From a virus, in IMG/VR virus record IMGVR_UViG_3300047548_000375, positions 1 to 48,826 of that record: a stretch of DNA of 48,826 nt; one strand, given 5' to 3'. The position numbers and the translations under genes are program-made. Shown here in pieces: positions 30,355 to 39,390 of this stretch. Positions within the stretch are counted from its first letter, which is position 1; each line of letters opens with the position of its first letter. The notes under the pieces are model-generated. The model was given only the letters and a program-made list of their open reading frames with translations. It was not told the origin of the DNA and searched no databases.

Positions 30355-31305
30355 ATGACCTACGCACAATACGACTCAATTCAGGCAACTGATTTCAACA
30401 CTCTAGTTGGTGCAAATGTAACATCAACGGCAAATACATTAAATGTAACATGGTCTACTGGTTCTGGCCAAGCAGGCTATGGTCAGGCAGCAGAAGCGAA
30501 TGTCGCAACCGGAGATATTGTAACTGCAAGCAAATGGGCAAATTTAGTTAATAAAACGGCCAATGCAGCCAGCCATCAAGGTACATCTATAGGAACTGTC
30601 ACTACACCTGTTGTAGGTGGTACGATAACGTACCAAGCAAATATTGCTACAAACTTACAGAGCATCTATACAAGTAGAGGAAATGCAGTTGCTCAGGGTA
30701 CGACCACTGCAAATACCCAAACAACAACTGGTACATGGGGTGATTATGCAAATTTTGCATTTACCTGTACTTTTGCAAACGGTGACGCGGCCAGATATTT
30801 CTTTAATGCCGGCGGACAACTAAAACTAACTTGTACGCATTCCAATACCTCAGCCGGTATTAATGCAGCTTTCAATACGTTAGCGACACAAACCGGTACA
30901 ATAGTTATAAGTGGACAAAATTCGGGAACCCGACAAATAGCAGGATCTTCTTTTAGTGGAGTAACAAAGGTTGGTGGAAGTGGAACCGTTGCTAGTATTG
31001 GTACCAACAATGGATATTTTGGACTCAGTACAGGAAACACAACTATTTTTGACCAAGACTCTGGTATTTCTCCTTATACAACACGAGTTCAAATTAATTA
31101 TATTGCAAGAACAAACGGTGCAGTAGGTAGTAATGGTGATAATGGTAATGTAGTTAGTGTATTTTGTGTTTTTGATAAAATTAGTGGAAACGGAACAGTT
31201 GGCAGCGGTTCAACATGTACATTAACTGTGGTTCCACCCTCAACTACCTACATTGCTAATACCTGGGGCACAATTACTTTAGTGGGCACTAATACAGTAG
31301 CTTAA
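30355..31305 (+). CDS. Tail fibre or tail-associated structural protein
   Basis: The 316-residue protein is rich in Thr, Asn, Ala and Gly and is predicted beta-rich. Residues ~135-185 (FANGDAARYFFNAGGQLKLT, then FNTLATQTGTIVIS) match a type of domain I have seen in tail or fibre proteins of marine phages, but I cannot give it a name. The C-terminal part (VFCVFDKISGNGTVGSGSTC) resembles the closing beta sandwich of the same proteins. It has no catalytic motif or transmembrane segment. It follows the fibre gene by 10 bases and is the last clearly structural gene before the enzyme cluster. Confidence 0.6.
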   Translation: MTYAQYDSIQATDFNTLVGANVTSTANTLNVTWSTGSGQAGYGQAAEANVATGDIVTASKWANLVNKTANAASHQGTSIGTVTTPVVGGTITYQANIATNLQSIYTSRGNAVAQGTTTANTQTTTGTWGDYANFAFTCTFANGDAARYFFNAGGQLKLTCTHSNTSAGINAAFNTLATQTGTIVISGQNSGTRQIAGSSFSGVTKVGGSGTVASIGTNNGYFGLSTGNTTIFDQDSGISPYTTRVQINYIARTNGAVGSNGDNGNVVSVFCVFDKISGNGTVGSGSTCTLTVVPPSTTYIANTWGTITLVGTNTVA

Positions 31306-31327
31306 TTTTTTCTACAGATAATATCCA

Positions 31328-31335
31328 TCTAAATA
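31328..31335 (+). promoter_or_regulatory. Late promoter (TCTAAATA type) at the head of the enzyme operon
   Basis: TCTAAATA matches the CTAAATA form of late promoter common in cyanophages. It ends 17 bases before the ATG at 31353, which also has an AAGGA ribosome site at 31342-31346. I see no other good octamer at the start of the following eleven overlapping genes, so it may drive the whole run to 41379. Confidence 0.6.
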
Positions 31336-31352
31336 CTGCACAAGGATTTAGT

Positions 31353-31658
31353 ATGGATGTTAAAACGATAATATCGGACGCAAAAGCAAGATTCAACCAC
31401 AATTCTGCAAAAGAATATTTGAAAGAAAAGTACACTAGCAAGTTACTTATAGCCGACCAGTCTGGTCTCTGGAAAGCCAATCTCGAAACAATCAATTTTT
31501 TAAATACCCAACAAACTGAGTTTGTAGTTTTGATGGATATTTTTGACAATCCAGTGAAGGTTAATAGATTAGATTTATTAACTAAATTATCAGAAACTTA
31601 TAATACAGTTATGCACGAATGGTTCACTGAGTGGACAGATTTGGAGAAAAAGAGATGA
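31353..31658 (+). CDS. Conserved 101-residue phage protein of unknown function
   Basis: This short, charged, mostly helical protein (DVKTIISDAKARFNHNSAKE near the start; FVVLMDIFDNPVKVNRLDLL in the middle; VMHEWFTEWTDLEKKR at the end) resembles a small conserved gene that I recall from T4-like marine phages near the tail cluster, but I know no function for it. It has no cysteine pairs, transmembrane segments or signal peptide. It is the first gene behind the TCTAAATA promoter, and its TGA overlaps the next ATG in the arrangement ATGA. Confidence 0.6.
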   Translation: MDVKTIISDAKARFNHNSAKEYLKEKYTSKLLIADQSGLWKANLETINFLNTQQTEFVVLMDIFDNPVKVNRLDLLTKLSETYNTVMHEWFTEWTDLEKKR

Positions 31659-32467
31659 GTAGAGGGGTAATTCTATTTGCCTTTAATTCACCGGAGTATA
31701 ATTATGTAAAAATGGCAAACTACACTGCTAAAAGGGTAAAACATTTTTTAGATTTACCAGTAACGCTAATTGTAGACCATAACTCAATAGATTCAGTATC
31801 ACCAGATACCTTTGATAGAATCATCACAGTAGATAGCGATTCAAATAATAATTTTCAAGGTAGAGTTTGGCTTAATAAAGGTCGTTATCAAGCGTATGAT
31901 TTAAGCCCATACGAAGAAACTTTATTATTAGATGTTGACTATGTTATCAACAGCAATAAACTTCTTAAAATTTTTGATTTTATGGATGATTTTTGTTGTC
32001 ACAATACAATTACTTATTTGATGGATAATGATGGTCACACAGAAAAATTTAACCCCAATAATTTAAGTATAGTCACATTATGGGCTACTGTAGTGGCCTT
32101 TAAAAAAACCAAACGTGTTAAACAGATATTTGAGTGTTTAAAAATGGTTCAAGAAAATTATGAACATTACAGTAACATTCATAAATTTTCAATTGATACA
32201 TATAGAAACGATTATGGATTAACTATAGCATTGAAAATTGTTAATGGGCATAGTGATATTAAAACAGATATTATTCCTTGGAATTTGATACACATATTAC
32301 CTGAAACAAATATTTATAAAAGTAAGGATGAACCTTTCAATACAGAATATACAATTTTATACACTAAATGGCGTCGTGGAAAAAGCAAAAAAGAATATAT
32401 TACTTTAAAAGACATGGACTTTCATGTTATTGATAAAAACATATTTTTGGAGTTGATAAATGAATAA
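31655..32467 (+). CDS. GT-A glycosyltransferase-like protein
   Basis: The start is taken at 31655 (MSRGVILFAFN), which has GGAG at 31643-31646 and overlaps the preceding stop as ATGA; an upstream in-frame ATG at 31631 lacks that support. The 270-residue protein begins with a beta strand and a helix (YVKMANYTAKRVKHFLDLPV), as in nucleotide-diphospho-sugar transferase folds. It has a DxD-type element at residues ~90-100 (ETLLLDVDYVI), the expected metal/sugar-nucleotide site. The next gene product is a paralogue: the stretch around SPYEETLLLDVDYVI aligns with SPYEYTIKLEADMFI there. The overall pattern resembles GT8-type or related GT-A enzymes, but donor and acceptor cannot be named. Confidence 0.5.
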   Translation: MSRGVILFAFNSPEYNYVKMANYTAKRVKHFLDLPVTLIVDHNSIDSVSPDTFDRIITVDSDSNNNFQGRVWLNKGRYQAYDLSPYEETLLLDVDYVINSNKLLKIFDFMDDFCCHNTITYLMDNDGHTEKFNPNNLSIVTLWATVVAFKKTKRVKQIFECLKMVQENYEHYSNIHKFSIDTYRNDYGLTIALKIVNGHSDIKTDIIPWNLIHILPETNIYKSKDEPFNTEYTILYTKWRRGKSKKEYITLKDMDFHVIDKNIFLELINE

Positions 32468-33254
32468 AGGATTTATCATCTTAGCACAAAATACCACAGA
32501 TACTGATTATATTAAATGTGCAGAAGTTTTAGCTAAAAGCATAAGAAAAGTAATGCCATCGTCAAATATTTCTTTACTAACAACTAATGTAACTGAAAAT
32601 TTAAATTTTGATAATGTAATACAATTGCCCTATGGTGATTTAGAACCAAATAGTAATTGGAAATTAATCAACGATTGGCAAGTATATGAATCCAGCCCAT
32701 ATGAATATACTATCAAATTAGAAGCAGATATGTTTATTCCTAAATCTATAGATTATTGGTGGGATGTTTTATCTTTAAAAGATATTGTTGTATCCACAAC
32801 AATTAGGAGTTATAATCAACAAATAACTGAAAATAGATTTTACAGAAAATTTATAGATGCTAATAAATTGCCAGATTGTTATAATGCTATTACATATTTT
32901 AAAAAATCAAAAACAGCAGAACAGTTTTTTAATATAGTTAGAAATATATTTGAAAATTGGGAAGAGTATAAATCGATACTTCAGTGTAAAAACGACGAAG
33001 AAGTTACTACAGATTGGGCATATGCATTAGCCAGTCATATTATTGGGGTTGAAAAAACTACACTACCTTCATTTACAGAGATGAGTATGGTTCACATGAA
33101 ACAAATGATTAATAATCTAAACACAAATGATTGGACCGACGAATTGATATATGAAATATTATCACACACAATAAGAATAAACACCGTGCCACAAAAATAT
33201 CCCATTCACTATCATGTAAAAAAATTTGCAAATGAGTTGGAGAAGTATGTATGA
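32460..33254 (+). CDS. Second GT-A glycosyltransferase-like protein, paralogue of the preceding gene
   Basis: The 264-residue protein has the same architecture as its upstream neighbour: an N-terminal strand and helix (KGFIILAQNTTDTDYIKCAE) and an acidic site at residues ~80-97 (SSPYEYTIKLEADMFIPKSI), where ExDM replaces DxD. Later it reads TTDWAYALASHIIGVEKTTL, like the C-terminal acceptor region of GT-A enzymes. The changed acidic motif could mean altered metal use or loss of activity. The ATG overlaps the previous gene by eight bases (ATGAATAA) and has GGAG at 32449-32452. It is probably a glycosyltransferase or a glycosyltransferase-derived binding protein; the substrate is unknown. Confidence 0.48.
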   Translation: MNKGFIILAQNTTDTDYIKCAEVLAKSIRKVMPSSNISLLTTNVTENLNFDNVIQLPYGDLEPNSNWKLINDWQVYESSPYEYTIKLEADMFIPKSIDYWWDVLSLKDIVVSTTIRSYNQQITENRFYRKFIDANKLPDCYNAITYFKKSKTAEQFFNIVRNIFENWEEYKSILQCKNDEEVTTDWAYALASHIIGVEKTTLPSFTEMSMVHMKQMINNLNTNDWTDELIYEILSHTIRINTVPQKYPIHYHVKKFANELEKYV

Positions 33255-33616
33255 GCGTAATTGCTAAGGTTGTAATAATAAACGGTGAAGAGCAGGTTCT
33301 TTTCGAAGAAGTTGAGAATACTGAAGTAGAATTTCGATTGTATTATGATAACGATGGCAAAGTATTATTCTATACATGCGAAAAGCCTGAGGGAAATTAT
33401 ATCGTTATTGATAGCCAAACATATGCTGAAATGCGCCATGATATAAAAATTGTCAATGGGCAAATAACAAAACTTGTTCCCGGAATAATAATTTCTAAAC
33501 TTAAACCTAATTCACATGAAGGAACAATATGTGCCGAAGAAGATGTGAGTATTGTCGTTACTGAAGAATTTAAAGACAAGAGAAAATGGAAATTTCATGA
33601 ATATGAACTCAAATGA
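33251..33616 (+). CDS. Hypothetical 121-residue protein
   Basis: I do not recognise a function. The protein is acidic and beta-rich at the start (VIAKVVIINGEEQVLFEEVE), with a short segment EGNYIVIDSQTYAEMRHDIK followed by IVNGQITKLVPG that resembles small phage proteins I have seen but cannot name. It has no membrane segment, signal peptide or paired cysteines. Translation appears coupled to the previous gene (ATGA overlap, GGAG at 33239-33242). Its last 20 bases overlap the next gene in another frame. Confidence 0.6.
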   Translation: MSVIAKVVIINGEEQVLFEEVENTEVEFRLYYDNDGKVLFYTCEKPEGNYIVIDSQTYAEMRHDIKIVNGQITKLVPGIIISKLKPNSHEGTICAEEDVSIVVTEEFKDKRKWKFHEYELK

Positions 33617-34556
33617 TATAGTTGATGTTGCGGATTTAGATTGCATATATCTTAGCTACGACGAGCCGCAGAAAGAAGAATTTTGGCTCAAAGTAAAGAA
33701 TATGGTTCCTTGGGCAAAGCGTGTTGACGGGGTTAAAGGTAGCGATGCGGCGCACAAAGCTGCGGGAGAAGTCAGTGACACTGAAAGATTTATTTTAATT
33801 GACGGCGACAACATGCCCAATGAAGAATTCTTTAATATTCAATTAGATTTTACCGACAAAGATCCTATTTACAAAAAAGCGCAGTTTCGCTGGAAAGCAA
33901 TAAATCATATCAATGGATTGTGTTATGGTAATGGCGGCATGAGTAGTTGGACAAAAGAATATGTGGCTAATATGAAAACACACGAACATCAAACAGACGG
34001 TGATGTAACTCGCATCGCTGATTTTTGTATGGATGCAACTGATAACATCTATTGGGCAATGTGGGACTGCTACTCAACTACATACCCTAATTACACTCCT
34101 TTTCAAGCATGGCGTGCGGGTTTTCGTGAGGGTGTCAAGATGGTACTAAATAAGGGATTAGTGCCTACTGTTGATGATTTTAAAGAGTCAGTTTCTGACC
34201 GCAATCTAAACAATTTAACTGTTTGGCATAATGTTGGTGCAGATGTTGAGAATGGTATATGGGCTATTTATGGTGCTCGTCTAGGAACCTATATGACTTT
34301 ATTAACTAATTGGGACGCAAAAAATGTTCAATGGTTCGATAACTATATTCAAATGTGGGAAGAACAAGAATACAGAAACCCAGTAACAGAGGCAGAGATT
34401 ATTGGTCAGGTCCTTAAAGATAAATTAGGATTACCTATGTGTATACTTGATTCTGAGCAAAGCAAGTTTTTTAAAAGACACTTAAATAGCAATAGGTATA
34501 ATCGAGGACCTTTGGTTCGTGAAATGGATGTAATTAGAGAAATTGAAGGATGGTAA
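33597..34556 (+). CDS. GT-A-like protein of a T4-like marine phage family
   Basis: The start at 33597 (MNMNSNDIVDVADLDCIYLS) is preferred over 33552, because the 15 codons before it lie wholly inside the preceding gene and have no ribosome site, whereas TGGA lies six bases before 33597. The 320-residue protein resembles a family I recall from T4-like cyanophages. Marks are LDCIYLSYDEPQKEEFW, PWAKRVDGVKGSDAAHKAAG, RFILIDGDNMPNEEFF (a DxDN element, as in GT-A sites), then HINGLCYGNGGMSSWTKEY and YSTTYPNYTPFQAWRAGFRE. A sugar-nucleotide transferase role is inferred from the DGDN element and fold pattern; no activity is known to me. It ends as a TAATG overlap with the first radical SAM gene. Confidence 0.55.
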   Translation: MNMNSNDIVDVADLDCIYLSYDEPQKEEFWLKVKNMVPWAKRVDGVKGSDAAHKAAGEVSDTERFILIDGDNMPNEEFFNIQLDFTDKDPIYKKAQFRWKAINHINGLCYGNGGMSSWTKEYVANMKTHEHQTDGDVTRIADFCMDATDNIYWAMWDCYSTTYPNYTPFQAWRAGFREGVKMVLNKGLVPTVDDFKESVSDRNLNNLTVWHNVGADVENGIWAIYGARLGTYMTLLTNWDAKNVQWFDNYIQMWEEQEYRNPVTEAEIIGQVLKDKLGLPMCILDSEQSKFFKRHLNSNRYNRGPLVREMDVIREIEGW

Positions 34557-35503
34557 TGGAACACAAATATTATAAGTTAGTTCATAGTAACCCGGCGCAC
34601 GAAGATTGGTTTGTAGTTAATTGGTGTTTAGGAAATACGTGTAATTTTTCGTGTTCTTATTGTCCATCCCACTTACATGATGGTTCAAAACCATGGCCTA
34701 CACTAGAAAACATAAAAGCGTTTATAACAAAAACTGTTGAGCAAACTTATCCCAGAAAGGTATATTTTGAATTCACAGGAGGCGAAGTAACACTGTACAA
34801 ACACTTTATTGAAATATGTCAGCATTGTACGGATCTAGGTGCTAAAGTTGGTTTGATTAGTAATGGGTCACGCACACTACGTTGGTGGGAAGAAAACAAA
34901 AAATACTTTGACCACGTGTGCTTGAGTTTTCACCCGCAATTTGCAGATGCTGACCATTTTATTGAAGTTGTCAAATTGTTACATGAAGATATAAGAACTC
35001 ACGTGAACATCATGATGGATCCTGACATGTTCGATTATTGCTATGCTATTGCAAATAAAATTAAAAACTTAGGCAACCTAAGTATGGCATTGCAACCATT
35101 AATTCATGATTTTGGCGATACGTTATATGATTATACACCTTCTCAGAAAAATATATTTGATAAGCAACATGAATTGATTACTAGACATATTAAATTTACA
35201 AAATCTTTTGACTATTATAGAGGTGCAATGAGATTGTTGTATAACGATGGAACTTCTGAAATAAGTAGCGCACACAGATTTATAAGTTTTAAAACTAATG
35301 ATTGGAGTGGTTGGAAGTGCTATACTGGTGTAGAACAAGTTGTTGTTGACATGGATGGTAGTATTTGGCGAGGTTGGTGTCGTGTGGGCGGTCTCATTGG
35401 TAACATTATTGATAAAGAATTGGTTATCCCTACAGAACCTATTATTTGCAACAAAACAATGTGCCATTGTAATTTTGATATTATGTCTACCAAAGAAAAA
35501 TGA
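34556..35503 (+). CDS. Radical SAM protein with C-terminal SPASM/twitch-like domain
   Basis: The start at 34556 (MEHKYYKLVHSN) is chosen because GAAGGA at 34545-34550 lies five bases upstream; the in-frame ATG at 34550 overlaps that site. The 315-residue protein has the SAM/[4Fe-4S] motif C29-x3-C33-x2-C36 (NTCNFSCSYC). Its glycine-rich motif reads FTGGEVTL instead of GGEP. The C-terminal third holds Cys255, 275, 298, 303 and 305 around GWKCYTGVEQVVVDMDGSIW and CRVGG, an auxiliary Fe-S domain of SPASM/twitch type. The same domain is found at the N-terminus of the minus-strand protein at 43939. As a radical SAM enzyme it would cleave SAM to a 5'-deoxyadenosyl radical; the substrate is unknown. 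Confidence 0.85.
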   Translation: MEHKYYKLVHSNPAHEDWFVVNWCLGNTCNFSCSYCPSHLHDGSKPWPTLENIKAFITKTVEQTYPRKVYFEFTGGEVTLYKHFIEICQHCTDLGAKVGLISNGSRTLRWWEENKKYFDHVCLSFHPQFADADHFIEVVKLLHEDIRTHVNIMMDPDMFDYCYAIANKIKNLGNLSMALQPLIHDFGDTLYDYTPSQKNIFDKQHELITRHIKFTKSFDYYRGAMRLLYNDGTSEISSAHRFISFKTNDWSGWKCYTGVEQVVVDMDGSIWRGWCRVGGLIGNIIDKELVIPTEPIICNKTMCHCNFDIMSTKEK

Positions 35504-36861
35504 AAAACCCATTAGATACAACATGCGATTTAAAATGGAATTACCCTATATTTGGTATGGATCGAGGAGAATTCAGAAGTTGTTGCAGAACACCAACTAA
35601 TCTTGTATCCGAGAAAGACTTGCAAGAATTTGGTATAGATGCATTTTTGAATTCTCCTAAACAACGACAAGAACGATTAGACTTAATTCAAGGGATAAGA
35701 ACAGAAGCATGTGCTAGCTGCTGGCGTTTAGAAGACTCAGGTATTCAGAGTCCTCGCCATCATCCTAAACAGATGTGGTGGCAATTAATTAAATCAGAAC
35801 AAGTTAGACCAAGTGAATATTCGGATGGGAAACTAAAACTAGAACTAAGCAAAATAAATGATATAAATCATCCTGCTCTTTACAGTTACAAGCCATATAT
35901 GCTTGAAATAAGCATGGGCAATACATGTGATTTAAAATGTATGTATTGCAGCCATCATTACTCTACTCAGTGGGCAACTGAGAGGATTAAGTTTGGTGAG
36001 ATAACACAAGAACAATACGACAGAGAATTTCCTAAGGCACCCCCTAGTTTCGAAGGTAAATTTTGGGAATGGTTCAATCAATATGGTCGTTATAGTATTA
36101 CACGATTAGGGTTAATCGGTGGCGAGCCATTAATCATGCCAGAGTTCTATACATTTATGGATAAAGTAATTGCTAGTGTAGAAGAAATCAATAACCAACG
36201 TAAGGAAAAGATTACCTTGTGGATCGTTAGCAATTTGAATACGCCGCCAAACTACTTACAGCGTGTAATGGAATACTTACCTAAGATATCTAAAGTGTTT
36301 AAGCTAGAGATATTAGGTAGTATGGAAAGTGTAGGACCTAAAGCAGAATATATTCGCAACGGTGTAAGTTGGGACCGATTTACTAAAAATGTCGATACTA
36401 TACTAAGCAACAAAAACTTAGAGTTTGACTTTGGTTTTATTATGAGTCTGAACGCACTAAACATGACAAGTGTAAAAGATTTTATTGCATATACAAAAGA
36501 GTTACACGAGAAGCACGGCAGGTCAGTGACACTAAAGCAAAACTTAATCAGTTTTCCTAGCTGGCAAAGTCCTATGATATTATCACAGGAGTTTATCCCA
36601 TATATTGAAGATACTATTAAGTATCTTAACCAGAATGCTGGTAGTATGCCTGTTGTTAAAGATCCATTAGGATCATGGTCAGCTTACGCAAAGTTCTTGC
36701 AGACAATCATCGATGGAATTAATAACCAAAATATTGATAGAACACACGATAGAAAGAAATTTGCTGAATGGTTCGATACGTATGACAGTAGACGAAATTT
36801 GAATCTAGTATCAGTATTTCCAGAATATACTAATTTTTATAATATGTGTAAGAGCCTATGA
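35500..36861 (+). CDS. Radical SAM protein with N-terminal twitch domain
   Basis: The 453-residue protein has an auxiliary-cluster-type domain first (Cys9, 28, 29, 71, 74; ending CASCWRLEDSG) and then the radical SAM core with C143-x3-C147-x2-C150 (GNTCDLKCMYC) and the SAM-binding IGGEPLIMPEF. This order matches the family named twitch domain-containing radical SAM protein, whose function is not known. The protein at 44997-46352 is a full-length paralogue with identical N-terminal cysteine positions. It overlaps the previous gene as ATGA. Other visible core segments are LWIVSNLNTPPNYLQRVMEY and KLEILGSMESVGPKAEYIRN. Confidence 0.85.
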   Translation: MKNPLDTTCDLKWNYPIFGMDRGEFRSCCRTPTNLVSEKDLQEFGIDAFLNSPKQRQERLDLIQGIRTEACASCWRLEDSGIQSPRHHPKQMWWQLIKSEQVRPSEYSDGKLKLELSKINDINHPALYSYKPYMLEISMGNTCDLKCMYCSHHYSTQWATERIKFGEITQEQYDREFPKAPPSFEGKFWEWFNQYGRYSITRLGLIGGEPLIMPEFYTFMDKVIASVEEINNQRKEKITLWIVSNLNTPPNYLQRVMEYLPKISKVFKLEILGSMESVGPKAEYIRNGVSWDRFTKNVDTILSNKNLEFDFGFIMSLNALNMTSVKDFIAYTKELHEKHGRSVTLKQNLISFPSWQSPMILSQEFIPYIEDTIKYLNQNAGSMPVVKDPLGSWSAYAKFLQTIIDGINNQNIDRTHDRKKFAEWFDTYDSRRNLNLVSVFPEYTNFYNMCKSL

Positions 36862-38228
36862 TTAATAAAAAGAACTTTATACCTATAATAGAGCAGAATC
36901 CACAAAAGGTTAATCTTGCACGAGCTATAGCAGAAGAATTAGATGATAAGTATGACCTAGACTTGAAATCGGTTGTATATGGTAATGGCGACTGGACAGA
37001 TGGATTACGAAAAAAAGTTCCACCGAATCTATGTTTGTACCCATTCACGCATTTTCAATTAGATCCTGATGGTAGAGCAAGACCGTGTTGTAAGTATAAA
37101 GTAGGTGATGCATCTTGGCAACAAAATGTTCCCAAATTACCTGATGTAGACATAGGTGAATTATGGGACCAAGAAGAATTTCAATTATTGCGTGACCAGT
37201 TTTTACGAAATATGCGTCCTAGTGGTTGCAAGGCATGTTGGGATGAAGAGGCGGCAGGTATTAAGAGTATGCGTATGCAACGTGAAGAATGTGGTACACA
37301 ACATCCATTCGCTACATTCTTTCATCACATACCCAGAACTTATCCAAAGACATTAGACTTGAAACTTAGTAATCTATGTAACTTGAAGTGTAGAATATGC
37401 ACTCCGTTTTTAAGCAGTCAGTGGATTAAAGAAACAAAAGACTTGAATGTTATTGATATGGGGTTCCAAGAGAGCTTTGTCAATAACTCACGTGAAAAAT
37501 TCAGCGCTAATCCTAATAACGAAGAAATTTTAAAGCAGTGGGCCCCTACGATTGACTTTTTAGAATTTTACGGTGGCGAACCATTAATGCAACAGGAGCA
37601 TAACAAAATTTTAAGAATAGTCACCGAGCACGGAAAACCATCAAATACAGGACTGTACTACAACACCAATGGAACAATATGTGATGAAGAATTCTTTAAG
37701 CTATGGGCATCATTCAAAGAAGTTATAATTAACTTTAGCATAGACGATATCGGTGAACGTTTTGAATACCAGAGAAAAAATGCTAAATGGAATGAAGTAT
37801 TGAAGAACATAGAAATGTATAAAGAGTATAGTAAAAAATATAATGTGAATATGACATTAAAATTTTATACTACTGTTGGTATATTGAATGTCTTTTATTT
37901 GGATGAGTTTATAAACTATGTAAAACAGTATAACATACCTGTAATGTTAAACATGGTTCATTATCCTCATCATTTTTCAATTGTAAACTTACCCGACAAA
38001 GTTAAGCATGTCATAAAAGAAAAGCTATTAACAATTGATGAACAAAACATTTTGGATCCATGGTCGCCCAAAATAGAAAATATAATTAATTTCATGTATG
38101 GCAATACAATTGACGATAAAATATATAAATTGTTTTTTGAAAAGGTAAATATACATGATGCATACAGAAACGAATCATTTGAGACAACGTTTCCTGAATT
38201 TTATAAAATATTAAAATCACATGAATAA
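36858..38228 (+). CDS. Radical SAM protein with N-terminal twitch domain
   Basis: The 456-residue protein carries ~55 extra residues at its N-terminus, then an auxiliary Fe-S domain: Cys59 (LCLYPFTHFQLDPDGRARP), Cys77-78, Cys124 and Cys127 (CKACWDEEAAGIKSMR). The core has C174-x3-C178-x2-C181 (LCNLKCRIC) and FYGGEPLMQQEH. The LDPDGRARPCC stretch is typical of SPASM/twitch cluster ligands, but found at the N-terminus rather than the usual C-terminus. It is closely related in layout to the next protein, including the CxxCWDEEAAG element. ATGA overlap with the previous gene. The substrate is unknown. Confidence 0.85.
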   Translation: MINKKNFIPIIEQNPQKVNLARAIAEELDDKYDLDLKSVVYGNGDWTDGLRKKVPPNLCLYPFTHFQLDPDGRARPCCKYKVGDASWQQNVPKLPDVDIGELWDQEEFQLLRDQFLRNMRPSGCKACWDEEAAGIKSMRMQREECGTQHPFATFFHHIPRTYPKTLDLKLSNLCNLKCRICTPFLSSQWIKETKDLNVIDMGFQESFVNNSREKFSANPNNEEILKQWAPTIDFLEFYGGEPLMQQEHNKILRIVTEHGKPSNTGLYYNTNGTICDEEFFKLWASFKEVIINFSIDDIGERFEYQRKNAKWNEVLKNIEMYKEYSKKYNVNMTLKFYTTVGILNVFYLDEFINYVKQYNIPVMLNMVHYPHHFSIVNLPDKVKHVIKEKLLTIDEQNILDPWSPKIENIINFMYGNTIDDKIYKLFFEKVNIHDAYRNESFETTFPEFYKILKSHE

Positions 38229-39390
38229 TACTTTTTGTGTCATGCCATGGGTGAATTTATCCACTGATGTTAACGGATCACTACGGCCTTGCTGTAAATT
38301 TGCACAGCCTGACCCACGAAATGAATATCAATTACCTAATATGAAAGAAGGTAGTTTAGATGTATTATGGAACGATGAAAGATTTCAGAATCTCAGACAG
38401 GCATTCTTAGATGGTAAAAAGCCAAAAGAATGTCAAAGTTGTTGGGATGAAGAGGCCGCAGGAGTACAAAGTTTTAGAGTACAATTTGCAGAACATAAAA
38501 AGATTGATTTAACTAAAATAGAATTTACGCCTATTGCTAAAAATGGCCCACGGGCATTAGATTTAAAATTGAATAATGTTTGTAATTTGAAATGTAGGAT
38601 ATGCGGAGCACAAGCAAGTTCTACGTTCCTAAAAGAATATCAGGAACGATTCAATATCAAAGTTGAAGATGGTGCATATTGGTTATCAAACAAAATACTA
38701 GGAACACAAAACGAATCTGTAATTGCGGAATGGGCAAAAGATTTGGTTCATTTAGAAGTCACTGGAGGCGAACCAATGGCTAGCCCCGAGAATATCAAAG
38801 TGTTGGAATTGTTAATCAGTGCAGGTAAATCGAAAGAAATTACTATATTGTTAAACACTAACGGTACACTATACAATAAGAGATTTATTGATTTGTTATT
38901 ACAGTTTAAAACAGTTACCTTATGTATATCAATTGACGATATACATGAAAGACTAGAGTATGAAAGATATCCAACTGAATGGAATGTGATTCAAGATAAT
39001 CTTCAAAAGTTTTTAAAATTGCGTGAGGAAAATCGTAATTTGTTTTTAACACTATGCCCTACTGTTAGTAACTTTAATGTTTATTACCTAAATGAATATG
39101 TTGCTTGGGCTAAACAGCTAAATATTCATACCTATTATAATATATTACATTATAGTCCTAGTCACAGTATTAAGAACTTGCCAGACCATTTAAAAAACAT
39201 AGTAGCTGAAAGATTAACATTACCTGAATTTACAGAAGTTAAAAGGTTTCTATTACTGGACAGGGATAATGATAATCTTATTCAAGAGTTTATAAAAACC
39301 ACTGTTGAATTAGATGAATATAGAAAACAAAGTTTTGAACAAACATTCGGTGAGTGGGGTAAATTAGTGATGAGATGCAAAAATGGATAA
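38221..39390 (+). CDS. Radical SAM protein with N-terminal twitch domain
   Basis: The 389-residue protein has the compact form of this architecture. Auxiliary-domain cysteines are Cys6 (FCVMPWVNLSTDVNGSLRP), Cys24-25, Cys71 and Cys74 (CQSCWDEEAAGVQSFRVQ). The core motif is C121-x3-C125-x2-C128 (VCNLKCRIC), followed by EVTGGEPMASPEN and ILLNTNGTLYNKRF, the usual strand and Asn-Gly turn of the SAM-binding half barrel. It shares the segments LDLKL.N.CNLKCRIC and ISIDDI.ER.EY with the upstream protein, so the two are paralogues. Its start overlaps the previous gene by eight bases (ATGAATAA). Confidence 0.85.
   Translation: MNNTFCVMPWVNLSTDVNGSLRPCCKFAQPDPRNEYQLPNMKEGSLDVLWNDERFQNLRQAFLDGKKPKECQSCWDEEAAGVQSFRVQFAEHKKIDLTKIEFTPIAKNGPRALDLKLNNVCNLKCRICGAQASSTFLKEYQERFNIKVEDGAYWLSNKILGTQNESVIAEWAKDLVHLEVTGGEPMASPENIKVLELLISAGKSKEITILLNTNGTLYNKRFIDLLLQFKTVTLCISIDDIHERLEYERYPTEWNVIQDNLQKFLKLREENRNLFLTLCPTVSNFNVYYLNEYVAWAKQLNIHTYYNILHYSPSHSIKNLPDHLKNIVAERLTLPEFTEVKRFLLLDRDNDNLIQEFIKTTVELDEYRKQSFEQTFGEWGKLVMRCKNG

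Noticed and set aside
29127-31305. Diversity-generating retroelement acting on the fibre genes
   Set aside because: No reverse transcriptase gene and no template/variable repeat pair are visible in the window.
33552-33596. Upstream start for the GT-A-like gene at 33552
   Set aside because: These codons lie wholly inside the preceding gene, lack a ribosome site and add no family-like sequence; 33597 is the better start.
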